Position numbers and translations under genes: made by a program
The notes under the pieces: generated by a model
What the model was told of the DNA's origin: nothing
The model's database searches: none
The model's input: only the letters and a program-made list of their open reading frames with translations
Assembly (NCBI GenBank): GCA_963926055.1
Contig: CAWUVK010000005.1
Location: 1 to 56,789, forward strand
Length of the DNA: 56,789 nt
Direction: 5' to 3'
From: CAJXJP01 sp963926055
Lineage (GTDB): Bacteria; Patescibacteriota; Gracilibacteria; BD1-5; UBA6164
In this document: positions 18,114 through 29,358 of the stretch, in pieces
Numbering within the stretch: position 1 is the stretch's first letter
Layout of the letters: each line of letters begins with the position of its first letter

Positions 18114-18668
18114 ATGGAAGATAAGCAAATTGTTTTAGCGTGTCAATCGTGAGATCTTGGAAAATTTGGGGATTTATATGATAAATATATAAATAAAATT
18201 TATAAATTTATTTATCTAAAAACTTCTAATCAAGATGTCGCGGAAGATATTACTAGTGAAGTATTTATGAAAGCAATGAATTCAATTTCAAAATTTGATA
18301 CACAAAAATCAAATTTCAGCTTTCAATCATGGATCTATACAATTGCTCAAAATAAAGTAATTGATTATTACAGAACCAATAAGCAAACTGCTGATATTGA
18401 AGATTGTTTTGATTTATGAGAACATAAAGATTTTTCATGAGATATTGATAATAAAGATAAACTCAAAGAAGTGATGGATTTTTTAGATACACTCAAACCA
18501 GAACAAAAAGAAATATTAATTTTACGTATTTGGGAAGATTTAAGTTATAAAGAAATATCTGAAATAACTGGTAAATCTGAAGATAATTGTAAAAAAATTG
18601 TTTCAAGAAATTTAAAAAACATAGCTGCAAATTTTGTTATTTTCCTTTTTATTTTATTTTTAATCTAA
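18114..18668 (+). CDS. ECF-type RNA polymerase sigma factor
   Basis: 184 residues. Region 2: FGDLYDKYINKIYKFIY, DVAEDITSEVFMKAM and SFQSWIYTIAQNKVIDYYR. Region 4: LKPEQKEILILRIWEDLSYK, EISEITGKSEDNCKK and IVSRNLKNI. A short hydrophobic tail (NFVIFLFILFLI) ends the protein, which is unusual for a sigma factor and may tether it to the membrane. The next gene starts one base after its stop. Confidence 0.92.
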
Positions 18669-18669
18669 T

Positions 18670-19311
18670 ATGAATTCAGATAAAAAAATTTATGAAGAGT
18701 TGCTGAAATATCATCCTGAATTCAAAGATTCAAAGGAAGATATAAAAAAAGCGATACATAACATTCAAGAAATTAATCCAGATATAAAAGTAAATCAAGT
18801 TTTTGCTGATAAACTAAAACAAAAACTTCATACTATTGCAAAAATGCAAAGTGAAAACAAAAAAACATCTTTTAGTTTTTTCTCATTTATGATTCCTGTA
18901 TTTACCTTTTGATTTGCTGTATTTTGATTTTGGTATTTAAGTGATGATTTAATTTCACCAGATGAAAATTTTAAACATGAAATAATGCCAAAAGGTTGAG
19001 CTGCACCGGCTATGCTTCAAATGAAAATGTGAGATAATACAAGAAGCTTAAAAATGGTAGGTTCAGCTGATGATCAAGGTATGCAAGAAGAAATGTTTGA
19101 TATCAATCAAGACGAATCTCAACAAATGGAAACCATGATGTTTGATGCAACATTTATGGATGATATTTCAGATGATTTTTCTCTATATTGTGAAGAAAAT
19201 CAATGAGAAATCTCTACATTAAATGATCAAACGAGAGTCTGTAATTTAGAAAAAACTACGTGCCTAGAAAAAGATTTTTACGAAGATATATGTATCAATC
19301 AGGATAAATAA
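18670..19311 (+). CDS. Single-pass membrane protein, probable anti-sigma partner
   Basis: 213 residues. A cytoplasmic N-terminus (1-67) is followed by one helix (about 68-90) and an outer domain rich in Met/Asp with four Cys near the end. Its position one base after the ECF sigma gene, and its topology, fit an anti-sigma factor. No zinc-type anti-sigma motif (HxxxCxxC) is seen, so the role is inferred from context. Confidence 0.75.
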
Positions 19312-19334
19312 TTTATTTTACTAAACATTAAATT

Positions 19335-21593
19335 ATGAAATTTATTATAATGCTATTTATTATATTCTTCTTTGTTTTTTCACAAGTATGAGCGAATCAA
19401 GTAGATAATTCTATTGAATCAGAAATCAATAAACTAGAAGTGAAAGAATCTAGTGGGGATTTTTCTCTTAAAACATTTTCTTCATGTTCAGCCATGGATG
19501 AAATCATGGATGATTATATAATAGATTATTGGAAAAATAAACCTCAAAGAAACTATTATTATAATGATATGGTTATTGATAATATTATGGATGAATCTTT
19601 AGATTCTAATGAGTCTGAAACGGTAGAATCATCAAAATCTTCAAATGTATCATGAGCAGATTTTTCTTCTACAAATACACAAATTCAATGAGTTGATGAA
19701 TCAGATATTATAAAGACTGATGGAAAATATGTGTATTTCTATAATCAAGATAAAAAATCTGTTTTTATTTGAGATGTACAAGATCCAAAAAGTGTAAACG
19801 TTATAAAAGAAATAAAAATTCCAAATAATATTTATTCTCCAGTTTTATATATTGATGAAAATAGATTAATTATCGTTGGATGAGGATATATAGATACAAA
19901 ATCAGATAATTATTATTCATGAAATACGAGTTCAAAAGTTTTTACTATTATTTTTGATACTACAGATATATCTAATCCAAGTTTGATAAAAATGTTTGTT
20001 TCAGATGGTGATTATTCTAAATCAAGAAAAATCTGAGATACGCTTTATTTGCTATCGAATAAAGCATTTTACGTTCCATATTACCTTTTTGATCAAGAAT
20101 GATATAAGGCATTTGATTCAAGTGTAATTATGCCAAAATCAATGGAACTCACAAAAACTTCTGATGTTTCAAAACAAAATACTCTCGTAAATAACAAAAA
20201 ATATCCATACGAAGTTACTGCTTGAGATATGGTAGATTGTAATGAAATTTCATATTCTTTTCCTGATAAAGATTCTTTTGATGAAGTCGAATTTTCTCCA
20301 AGTTTTAATATTATTTCTGCTATAAATATTCGTGATGTTCAACAAAATGTTGAAACTGATGTGATTGCCGGAAATAGTGCAGAAATATTTATGAGCCAAG
20401 ATAATTTATATATTACAGATAGGCAATATATAAAAAATAATTTTAGATGTGCTCCTGGTATGATGTGTATTCAACCATTTTTCTTTTGAGGAAGTAATAC
20501 TATTGTTCACAAACTCAATATAGATAAACAAAATGTTGATTATCAAACTTCAGCTTTAATTCCAGGTTCTCCATTAAATCAATATTCTATGGACGAACAC
20601 GATGGAAATTTTAGAATTATTACTCAAAAATATTCTCCAGAAAAAAATACTGCAGTGTATACTTTAGATAAAAATCTTAAATTGTTATGAAGTTTAGATG
20701 GATTAGGGAAAAATGAAGATTTTAAATCATCACGTTTTATTTGAGATAAATTATTTTTAGTCACGTTTGAACAAATTGATCCATTTTATGTAATTGATAT
20801 GTCAGATGATTCTCAGCCCAAAGTACTTTGAGAATTAAAAATACCAGGATATTCTACATATCTACATCCTTATGACGAAAATCATATTATTTGAATTTGA
20901 TATAACACAACTCAAAATAAATGGTGAGGAACTATTAATGATGGAATAAAAATTGATTTGTATGAAATAGATTATAATAGAGCTCCCGCAGATAAAGTGG
21001 AAGAAGATGAAGATGGAAATTTTCAAGAAAATCTTTGAGATATTTATGTGGCACAAAAATTCACAAAAACAATTGGTGAATATGGAAGTAGTTCAGAAGC
21101 TACATATAATCCAAGAATGTTTATATGGAATGCAAACAAGAATATTTTATTATTACCAGCAAAAATATTTATAAATTCTCCTGATGACCAATATAAAAAA
21201 ATAGATTTTTATCAAGGTTTATTTAGTTTTGAAATAAATAAAGACACGGGAATAACTCAAAAATATAAAACGACTCATATTGATTTTTCAAACCTAGAAA
21301 ATAAAAGAAAAAATTTATGTAGTAAATATTCTCAAACTTGAGAAGAAACTTGTAAAGAGTTAATCGATGGAACTATGTATTGTGCTCAAAAAACTCAACA
21401 ATATGTACCTACATACTGTTATGCTGATTCTACTCTTTGAGAATTTAAAGCAAGATTTGCTTATGATTATTCTAGAGACTATATAAAAAGAGCATTATGG
21501 ATTTGAGATACAGCTATTAGTGTATCAACAAATTATATTATGACATCTGATTTACAATCAGGAAAAACAATTGATAAGGTTCAAATGAAATAA
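19335..21593 (+). CDS. Secreted beta-propeller domain protein (PF09826-like)
   Basis: 752 residues. Signal peptide (MKFIIMLFIIFFFVFSQVGA), then a spacer and the hallmark STNTQIQGVDESDIIKTDGK near residue 115, typical of secreted propellers distantly related to WD40. Propeller-like blades follow, each with short hydrophobic strands and DxxxP turns. Paired Cys in the outer half suggest disulfides. Third gene of the sigma/anti-sigma operon, so it may be the sensor or the output of that system (inference). Confidence 0.85.
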
Positions 21594-21602
21594 AAAAAAA
21601 TT

Positions 21603-21635
21603 AAAAAGTAAGAAAGAAATTTCTTACTTTTTTTT
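21603..21635 (+). terminator. Rho-independent terminator
   Basis: AAAAAGTAAGAAA / TTTCTTACTTTTT, GAAA loop, T run. Confidence 0.9.
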
Positions 21636-21692
21636 GATTGTTTTGTAAGTTTATGAGATAATAAATATAACGATATTATTAAATATAAATAA

Positions 21693-24599
21693 ATGGAAAT
21701 ATTTTCAAATCTATGAGCGGCTTTTGCTGTTGGTTTTGCCTGCATAGGTGTCGCTATTGGTCAATGATATTTGACGATGAAAGCAATGAAAACGATTGGA
21801 AGAAATCCTAAAATGCACACGTTTTATCTCACTATTGCTATTTTATGAATTGCCCTGGTAGAATCAGCGGCAATTTATGGTCTAATTATGTGATTTCAAA
21901 TATTAACAAGCGAATCTATTTCTACATTTACAGCCCTTTGAATATGATTTGCTGTATGACTTTCGTGACTTGGAGTTTGAATATGAGAAGGGAAGATGGT
22001 TGAGTGAGCATTTAATGCTATGAATAAAGATCCTGAAAATAAAAATAAACTCATGACCTATATGATTTTGTTTTTAGCGCTTATAGAATCTGCTGCAATT
22101 TATGGATTAGTCGTTTGATACCAATTATTATCATCTTGAGATATTGCACCGATAGCTGGACTTGCTGCATGAGTTTCAATTTGATTGTCAGGATTATGAG
22201 TTGCGATTTGAGAATGAATATTAGCGAAAAAATGTTTAGAAATTATTTCAGTTGATAGAAATAATGGAGGTTTTTATTTAACACTATGAGTGCTTTGAAT
22301 TGCATTGGTTGAATCTGCTGCCATATATTGACTCATAATAGCATTTAACATAATATCTATTAATGGTGATAATTTATGAATAATTTGAGCAGCTTTAGCT
22401 GTTTGAATTTGAGCTATTTGAGTTTGAATATGAGAAGGAATGATGATTAGTTGAGCATTAGAAGCTATGAAAAATAATCCGAGAAATAAAGCGAAAATAC
22501 TTACATATATGATTTTATTTGTTGCTCTGATAGAATCTGCAGCTATTTATGGGCTGATTGTAGCATTTGGAATTTTATCAAATCCTGAAACTATCAATGG
22601 ATCTATGATTTGAGCATGACTTGCAATAGGTTTAGCTTGATTATGAGTAGCTTTGTGAGAATCTTTTGTTGCAAAAACTGCTGTAGAAAATATTTCTAAA
22701 GATCAAAAAAATACAAATTTTTATCTTACATTATCAATTTTATGAATTGCTTTAGTTGAGTCAGCTGCTATATATTGATTAATTGTTGCATTGAATATTG
22801 TCAGTAGTGATATTAATTCTTTTTGAATTATTTGAGCATGACTTGCAATAGGTTTAGCATGATTAGGAGTTGGTTTATGAGAATGAAAAATGGTTAGCTG
22901 AGCATTAAAAGGTGCATATATAAACCCAAAAATCAAATCTCAATTGCTTACATATATGATTTTATTTTTAGCCCTAATTGAATCAGCAGCCATTTATTGA
23001 TTAATTATTTCATTTCAAATATTAGCTTCATCACAAATAAATATTTTTGCGGCAATAGCAATTGGATTAACTATTTGATTAGCATGATTATGAGCTGGAC
23101 TTTGAGAGTGATTGTTAGCAAATAAATCACTTGAAAGTATCTCAAAAGATTCAAAAAATCAAAAATTTTATTTAGTCACAACTATATTATTTATTGCCTT
23201 AGTTGAATCTGCAGCGATTTATGGCTTAGTTATGAGTTTTCAGCTTTTTCAAGTTTCTGAAATCTGAATATGAGCATTATGAGTAGCATTTGCAGTATGA
23301 CTTGCATGACTTTGAGTCTGAATTGCAGAATGAATTGCTTCTAGTAAGTCACTTGAAATGATGTGAGATAACCCTGAGCAAAAAAATAGTTTACTACCAT
23401 TTACTATATTATCAATCGCGTTAGTTGAATCAGTAGCTATTTATTGACTTATTATTTGATTTCAAATAATTGGAATGCAAGATTTAATGGGTTTTAATCA
23501 AATTGCTATGTGATTGGCTATTTGACTTACAGGGCTTTGAGTTGCTTATTGAGAAGGGAAATTAGTTCAAGCAACACTTTCTTCTATTGCTCATCATCCT
23601 GAACATAAAAATAAAATTATTCCATTTATGGTTTTATTTATAGCGCTCATTGAGTCAGCGGCTATATATGGGTTTGTTATTTCATTTCAGATATTCTCAT
23701 CATGAGAATTTGGTTTTGGTGTAATATGAGTTGCTTTAGCTGTTTGATTAGCATGATTGTGAGTATGAATCTGAGAATGATTATTGGCAAATAAATCTAT
23801 ACAGTATATTGCCAATGATTATAAGAATTCATCGTTTTATCTTGTAGTCACAATTTTATCAATTGCTCTAGTCGAATCAGCAGCAATATATGGTTTAATT
23901 ATTGCTGTTCAATTATTGGGTACAGTAAATATTTCTGACTTATGATTGATATGAGCAGGTTTAGCGATAGGTCTTACTGGTTTATGAGTATGAATTTGAG
24001 AAGGTTATATGGTGAGATGAGCGTTATCTTCTATTCGTTTGAATCCAAAGTACAGAAAAAAAATATTAGTATATATGATTTTATTTATTGCTTTAGTTGA
24101 ATCAGTGGCAATTTATGGTTTGGTTGTATCATCTCAAATTATATCTCAGCCTGATCTCGTTTGAATACTTGCTATTTGATCAGCACTTGCAATTGGCTTA
24201 TGAGGTATTTGAGTGGCTATTTGAGAATGATTTTTATTGCATAATGCATTAGATGTAATAGGAAAAAATCCAAAATTTCAATCATTATTTCTCACAACTG
24301 CGATTTTATCAGTAGCATTAGTTGAATCTGCTGCTATTTATTCATTAGTAGTAGCGTTTGAGATTTTATGATTTGATCCATCAAATACACTTATTACGCT
24401 TTGAGCCGGTATTTCTATATGACTTGCAGCCCTTTGAGCTGGTATTTGAGAATGAATGCTTTCTTCATGAACACTCAGTAGTATGTATAGAAATCCACAT
24501 GAAAAATCAAGAGATCTCGCATTTATGGTATTATTTATTGCTCTTATTGAAGTTTTAGCAATTTATGGTTTAATAGTTTCGTTACAAATTTTATCATAA
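21693..24599 (+). CDS. ATP synthase c-subunit concatemer with 13 hairpins
   Basis: 968 residues made of 13 tandem c-type hairpins of about 75 residues, 26 membrane helices. Helix 1 of each has a G-rich G[VA][GA][IL]GEG-like motif (Gln in the first hairpin, Glu in the rest). Helix 2 carries the ion-binding motif A-L-V/I-E-S-x-A-I-Y in hairpins 1-12; hairpin 13 has EVLAIY. The Q/E, V-E-S and Tyr pattern is that of Na+-type rings such as Ilyobacter. Hairpins alternate between two sequence types, as if a double hairpin had been duplicated. It is extremely rich in TGA codons, unlike the 6-hairpin protein downstream. A terminator separates it from atpB, so it may be expressed on its own. Confidence 0.93.
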
Positions 24600-24627
24600 T
24601 TATAAAATTAAAAATCTTTTAGCAGTC

Positions 24628-24657
24628 AAAAGAAGTATGTAAAAATACTTCTTTTTT
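24628..24657 (+). terminator. Terminator between the 13-hairpin gene and atpB
   Basis: AAAAGAAGTAT / ATACTTCTTTT with T run. Confidence 0.85.
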
Positions 24658-24733
24658 GATGTTAAAAAATATTTGCAATATTACTTTTTATTCATATACT
24701 CCTAGCGTTTTTAGATTTAACATTTATGTATAT

Positions 24734-25555
24734 ATGCAAAACCTTTTACCGGAAATTTGGGAACAGTTTGTGTGAGTGTATACGCATCCTTGAGTGATTG
24801 TCGGAATTCTGACAGTACTTGCGTTGCTCATATTTTTATCCCTATGATTAAAAACACTTAGAAACTCTAGTTTTGTTGTATTTTTTGAAATGTTTTTTGA
24901 GAAAGTTTTCGAATTTTTCGAAGATATACTTGAAAAAGAAGAAAAAAGATGGACAAAAATTTATATAACACTTATGTTTTTTATAATTTTATTATCAAAT
25001 GTAATTGGAGTATTTTTAGAATTTTTCTTAAATATTTTTGGTCATGACTTAGAACACTTTATTAAAATTCCTACGGCAGATATTAACTTTAATGTCGCTA
25101 TGGCAGTAATTTGAGTGATAATTGTTATTTATGAACAATTTAAGCATTTAGGTTTTTTGAAAGCTTTATATGAGTATGTACCTTTTGCTGGGAAAAATTA
25201 TATCCCATATGAAAAATGAAAGATGCCAGCTTACATCGATTATCCATTATTTATTTTAGTAAAAATATTTGATATTATTATTTCTTTATTCTTAGGAGCT
25301 TTAGAAATAATTGGTCACTTTGCTAAAATTATATCTCTTTCATTCCGTTTATTTGGGAATGTAACTTCATGAGGTTTGTTAATGGTTATGTTAGTTGGGG
25401 CTGTTTCAGCACTTACAACCAGTCTTGTTGGTTTTGATTTCCCAATTATTGGGCCAATTATTCTCCATTTACAAGCAATGTTGGTAGCGCTTATTCAAGC
25501 TTTAGTATTTCCACTTCTTATTGCAATCTTTATTAAAGTTGCAAAAGTACACTAA
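24734..25555 (+). CDS. atpB: ATP synthase F0 subunit a
   Basis: 273 residues with five to six membrane helices. The key ISLSFRLFGNVTSGG segment holds the essential Arg205 that faces the c-ring, and the C-terminal QAMLVALIQALVFPLLIAIF helix is typical. It forms the ion half-channels next to the rotor. Only a handful of TGA-Gly codons. Confidence 0.95.
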
Positions 25556-25587
25556 TAAAAAATTTATAACTTAATAATTTGGTTTAT

Positions 25588-26934
25588 ATGGAAAATTTAC
25601 TTCATTATATTGGACCTGGTTTAGCTGTTGGGCTTGCTGGTATCGGTGTTGCCATTGGTCAAGGTCTTCTTGCAAAAAGAGCTCTTGAAGTAATTGGTAA
25701 AAGAAAAGAAATGATGTCTTTTCTTTTAACAGTTACAATTCTTGGTATTGCATTAGTAGAATCAGCTGCAATCTATGGTCTTATCGTAGCTTTTAAAACT
25801 CTTTCAACTGAAGCTATTTCTTTAACTGCATCTATTGGTGTAGGTTTAGCTATAGGTTTAACTGGTCTAGGTGCTGGTATTGGGGAAGGGAAATTAATCG
25901 CAGGTGCTATATCTGCAATTGATAGAAACCCAGAGGCAAAAGGTAAAATTATGACTTTTATGGTTTTATTTATTGCACTTGTAGAATCAGCTGCAATCTA
26001 CGGTTTAGTAGTTGCGTTTACTATCTTAGGTCAAGAATCATTTACAAATGAAGCTTTTCTTGGTATGGGTATGGCAATAGGTTTTGCTGGTTTAGGTGTT
26101 GCTATTGGTGAAGGTATCTTAGCTGAAAAAGCAATGGAAATGATGGGGAAAAGAGAAAAAATGATGTCTTTTTTTCTTACTGTTACTATTTTAGGTATTG
26201 CATTAGTAGAATCAGCTGCTATCTATGGTTTAGTTGTAGCATTTGACGTTGTTGGTAAGAATTTAGATCTTATAGCTGCTTCAGCTGCCGGTCTAGCAAT
26301 TGGTCTCGCAGGTCTGGGTGCTGGTATTGGTGAAGGTATCCTTATCTCAGGTGCAATGAAAGCAATGGCGAGAAATCCACAAATCAAAGGGAAAATACTT
26401 ACTTTTATGGTATTATTCGTAGCATTAGTAGAAGTTACTGCTATATATGGTTTAATTATCGCATTTAAAATTTCAAGCGGAGTAGAAGTTGCGGACTCAC
26501 TCGTATATTTAGGATCAGGTCTAGCAATTGGTTTAGCTGGTCTGGGTGTAGGTATTGGGAGATGATATCTTTCTGAGGAAGCTCTTAATATTATGGGGAA
26601 AAATCCAAAAATGATTTCTTTTCTATTAACAGTTTCAATTCTTGGGGTTGCATTAGTAGAATCTGCTGCAATCTACGCATTAGTTGTTGCTTTTCAAATT
26701 CTTGAAGCAGATGCTTTACAAGGTATAGCAGCAGTTGGTGCTGGTCTAGCAATTGGTCTCGCAGGTCTAGGTGCTGGTATTGGTGAAGGATTATTGATAA
26801 AAGGTGCAGTAAAAGGTATGAATCAATCTCCAGAAGAAAAAGGAAAAATTATGGCATTTATGGTATTATTTGTTGCTCTTGTAGAAGTTGTGGCAATTTA
26901 CGGGTTAATTGTTGCCTTTAATATTATTGGATAA
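25588..26934 (+). CDS. atpE: ATP synthase c-subunit concatemer with 6 hairpins
   Basis: 448 residues, six c hairpins in one chain at the normal atpE position between a and b. Helix 1 ligand position: Gln in hairpin 1, Glu in 2, 3, 4 and 6, and Arg in hairpin 5 (GVGIGRGYL). Helix 2: VESAAIY in 1, 2, 3 and 5, VEVTAIY in 4, VEVVAIY in 6. Hairpins alternate between a LTVTILGIALVE type and a MVLFIALVE type. Only one TGA codon (hairpin 5). ATG chosen at 25588; an upstream TTG would add three residues. Confidence 0.95.
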
Positions 26935-26960
26935 TTATTTATTAAATTTAATATTCTATT

Positions 26961-27431
26961 ATGGATGAATTAAAATTAGGAGTTGTAATTGCTCAAATTA
27001 TAAACTTCGGTATTCTATTTTTCCTTTTTAAGCATTTCTTAGGAGAAAAAATAGTAAAAGCAATCGAAGAACGTAGAACTCATCTACAAAAATTTGATAA
27101 TGCAGAACAACAAGTAAGAGAAAAAGAAGAAGAAGCAAAATTAAAAGCGGATTCTATTATAAATGAAGCAAGAAATAAATCTGCTGAAATTACAAAAAAT
27201 GCAGATGAAATTGCAAAACAAAATATTGAAAAATCTAAAGAAAAAGCAGAAATGGAAGCAAATTCTATAATTTCAAATGCTCAATCAAGTATGGAAAAGC
27301 AAAGACTTTCTATGATGGGAGAGATGAAATCTAAAGTGGTAGATCTTTCATTGAGACTCAATAAAAAAATGTTTTCAAAAGAATCTGCAAATAAAGATTT
27401 TATGGAAAAAGAATTAGAATCTTTAAAATAA
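26961..27431 (+). CDS. atpF: ATP synthase F0 subunit b
   Basis: 156 residues. One N-terminal helix (VVIAQIINFGILFFLFKHFL) then a long charged coiled coil (AEQQVREKEEEAKLKADSII) as in all b stalks. The peripheral stalk holds F1 still against rotor turning. No TGA codons. Confidence 0.93.
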   Translation: MDELKLGVVIAQIINFGILFFLFKHFLGEKIVKAIEERRTHLQKFDNAEQQVREKEEEAKLKADSIINEARNKSAEITKNADEIAKQNIEKSKEKAEMEANSIISNAQSSMEKQRLSMMGEMKSKVVDLSLRLNKKMFSKESANKDFMEKELESLK

Positions 27432-27446
27432 TAACTAAATAAATTT

Positions 27447-27812
27447 ATGGATACAATTGCTTTATCAGATAAAATAAAAGATCTTGATGTTACGCAATTA
27501 CAATCTTTATTAAAAGAATTAAAATTGTATCAAAATCTTTCTACACAATTATGAAAAAGGGGTCAAGAATTATTTCATAGAAATAAAGAATGAAAAAAAT
27601 TATTTCAAGTTGAATATTTCACTGCTCTATGAGAAGATTCTGCATGGGAACAAGCTCAATTTGTGTTTAAAAAAGTATTTTGAGAAACACTTGATAAACA
27701 ATCAGTTACATTTATAGAAAACCCAAGTCTCGGTTGAGGAATGAAGGTCTATATGGATGATTCAATGGTTGACTTAAGTTTTTCAAAAATCGAAAAAATT
27801 ATTAAAAAATAA
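27447..27812 (+). CDS. atpH: ATP synthase delta subunit, shortened
   Basis: 121 residues against about 180 normally. Identified by position (between b and alpha) and by the C-terminal signature: TFIENPSLGGGMKVYMDDSM followed by VDLSFSKIEKIIKK. Much of the N-terminal helical domain that binds alpha appears reduced. At least six TGA-Gly codons, unlike the adjacent atpF and atpA. Confidence 0.85.
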
Positions 27813-27835
27813 ATTTACTCTTTTATATATATTTT

Positions 27836-29341
27836 ATGTCAAACGACTTATTAAAAAATATTATAAGTGAAATCGAAACTAAAATTGATTCTACTGATGT
27901 ACAACCTGAAGTGGAAAATGTAGGTGAAGTTTTTTACTTAGGTGATGGTGTAGCAAAAGTTTCTGGTTTAAGAAACGTTGCTTATAATGAAGTAGTTGAA
28001 TTTGATTCAGGTGCAAAAGGTATAGCTTTAAATCTTGAAGAACATTACGTAGGTATTGTTGTACTTGAAGGTTTTAAAAAAATTAGAGAAGGTGAAAAAG
28101 TGAAAGCTTCTGGAAAAGTATTAGAAGTTCCAGTTGGTCCTGAAATGATTGGGAGAGTAGTAGATGCTCTTGGGAATCCTATTGATGGTCTAGGAGATAT
28201 TAATACTAAAGAATCGTATCCAGTTGAAAGAGTAGCTACTGGTGTTATGGCTAGAAAATCAGTTCATGAACCTTTAGAAACAGGTATTAAAGCGGTTGAC
28301 GCGTTAGTTCCAGTTGGGAGAGGACAGAGAGAACTTATTATCGGTGATAGACAAACTGGGAAAACTCAAGTTGCTATAGATGCTATTTTAAATCAAAAAG
28401 GTCAAGGTGTAACTTGTGTTTACGTTGCTATTGGTCAAAAAGAATCTAAAGTTGCTAGAATTATTAATGAATTGAAAAAAAGAGGAGCAATGGAATATAC
28501 TATTGTAGTTTCTGCTGGAGCTTCTGATCCAGCTTCTATGCAATATTTATCTCCATATGCTGGTTGTGCTATGGCTGAATATTTCATGTTTAACGGACAA
28601 CATTCATTAATTGTATATGATGATCTTACAAAACAAGCAAACGCTTATAGAGAAATGTCATTATTACTAAGAAGACCACCAGGTAGAGAAGCATATCCAG
28701 GTGATGTTTTCTATACTCACTCTAGATTATTAGAAAGATCTTCAAAATTAAATGACCAATTAGGTGCTGGTTCTATGACTGCACTTCCTATTGTAGAAAC
28801 TCAAGCGGGAGATGTTTCTGCTTATATTCCTACAAATGTAATTTCGATTACTGATGGTCAAATTTTCTTAGAATCTGATTTATTTAATTCTGGTCAAAAA
28901 CCAGCAATTAATGTAGGTTTATCAGTTTCAAGAGTTGGTGGTGCTGCACAAATTAAAGGGATGAAAAAAGTATCAGGTACTTTAAAATTAGACCTTGCTC
29001 AATATAGAGAATTAGCTGCATTTTCACAATTTGCTTCAGATTTAGATGCTGGAACAAAAGCTCAATTAGATAGAGGGGAAAGAATGATGGAATTATTAAA
29101 ACAAGGTGTTTATGCTCCTGTTACTGTTCCAAAACAAATTTGTTCAATCTATGCTGGTGCAAAAGGATACTTAGATCAAATTTCTGTAGCGAATGTTACT
29201 AAATTTGAACAAGATTTATACACTGCTTTAGAAGATGAAAAAACTGTTTTAGAAGCTATCACAAAAGAAAAATTAATTTCTGAAGATAGTGAAGCTAAAT
29301 TAAAAGAAATCATTAACAAAATGGTTGAAATCAATAAATAA
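27836..29341 (+). CDS. atpA: ATP synthase F1 subunit alpha
   Basis: 501 residues, full length. P-loop GDRQTGKT at about residue 169, ALPIVETQAGDVSAYIPTNV, and VGLSVSRVGGAAQIKGMKKV with the Arg finger. No TGA codon over the whole length, which is notable in this genome and fits high expression. Confidence 0.98.
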   Translation: MSNDLLKNIISEIETKIDSTDVQPEVENVGEVFYLGDGVAKVSGLRNVAYNEVVEFDSGAKGIALNLEEHYVGIVVLEGFKKIREGEKVKASGKVLEVPVGPEMIGRVVDALGNPIDGLGDINTKESYPVERVATGVMARKSVHEPLETGIKAVDALVPVGRGQRELIIGDRQTGKTQVAIDAILNQKGQGVTCVYVAIGQKESKVARIINELKKRGAMEYTIVVSAGASDPASMQYLSPYAGCAMAEYFMFNGQHSLIVYDDLTKQANAYREMSLLLRRPPGREAYPGDVFYTHSRLLERSSKLNDQLGAGSMTALPIVETQAGDVSAYIPTNVISITDGQIFLESDLFNSGQKPAINVGLSVSRVGGAAQIKGMKKVSGTLKLDLAQYRELAAFSQFASDLDAGTKAQLDRGERMMELLKQGVYAPVTVPKQICSIYAGAKGYLDQISVANVTKFEQDLYTALEDEKTVLEAITKEKLISEDSEAKLKEIINKMVEINK

Positions 29342-29358
29342 TAACCAGAATAATTTTT

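Noticed and set aside
21693..24599. 13-hairpin gene as an assembly artefact of repeats
   Set aside because: The hairpins differ clearly in sequence and codon use from one another, so collapse or false duplication of one repeat is unlikely, though long reads would settle it.
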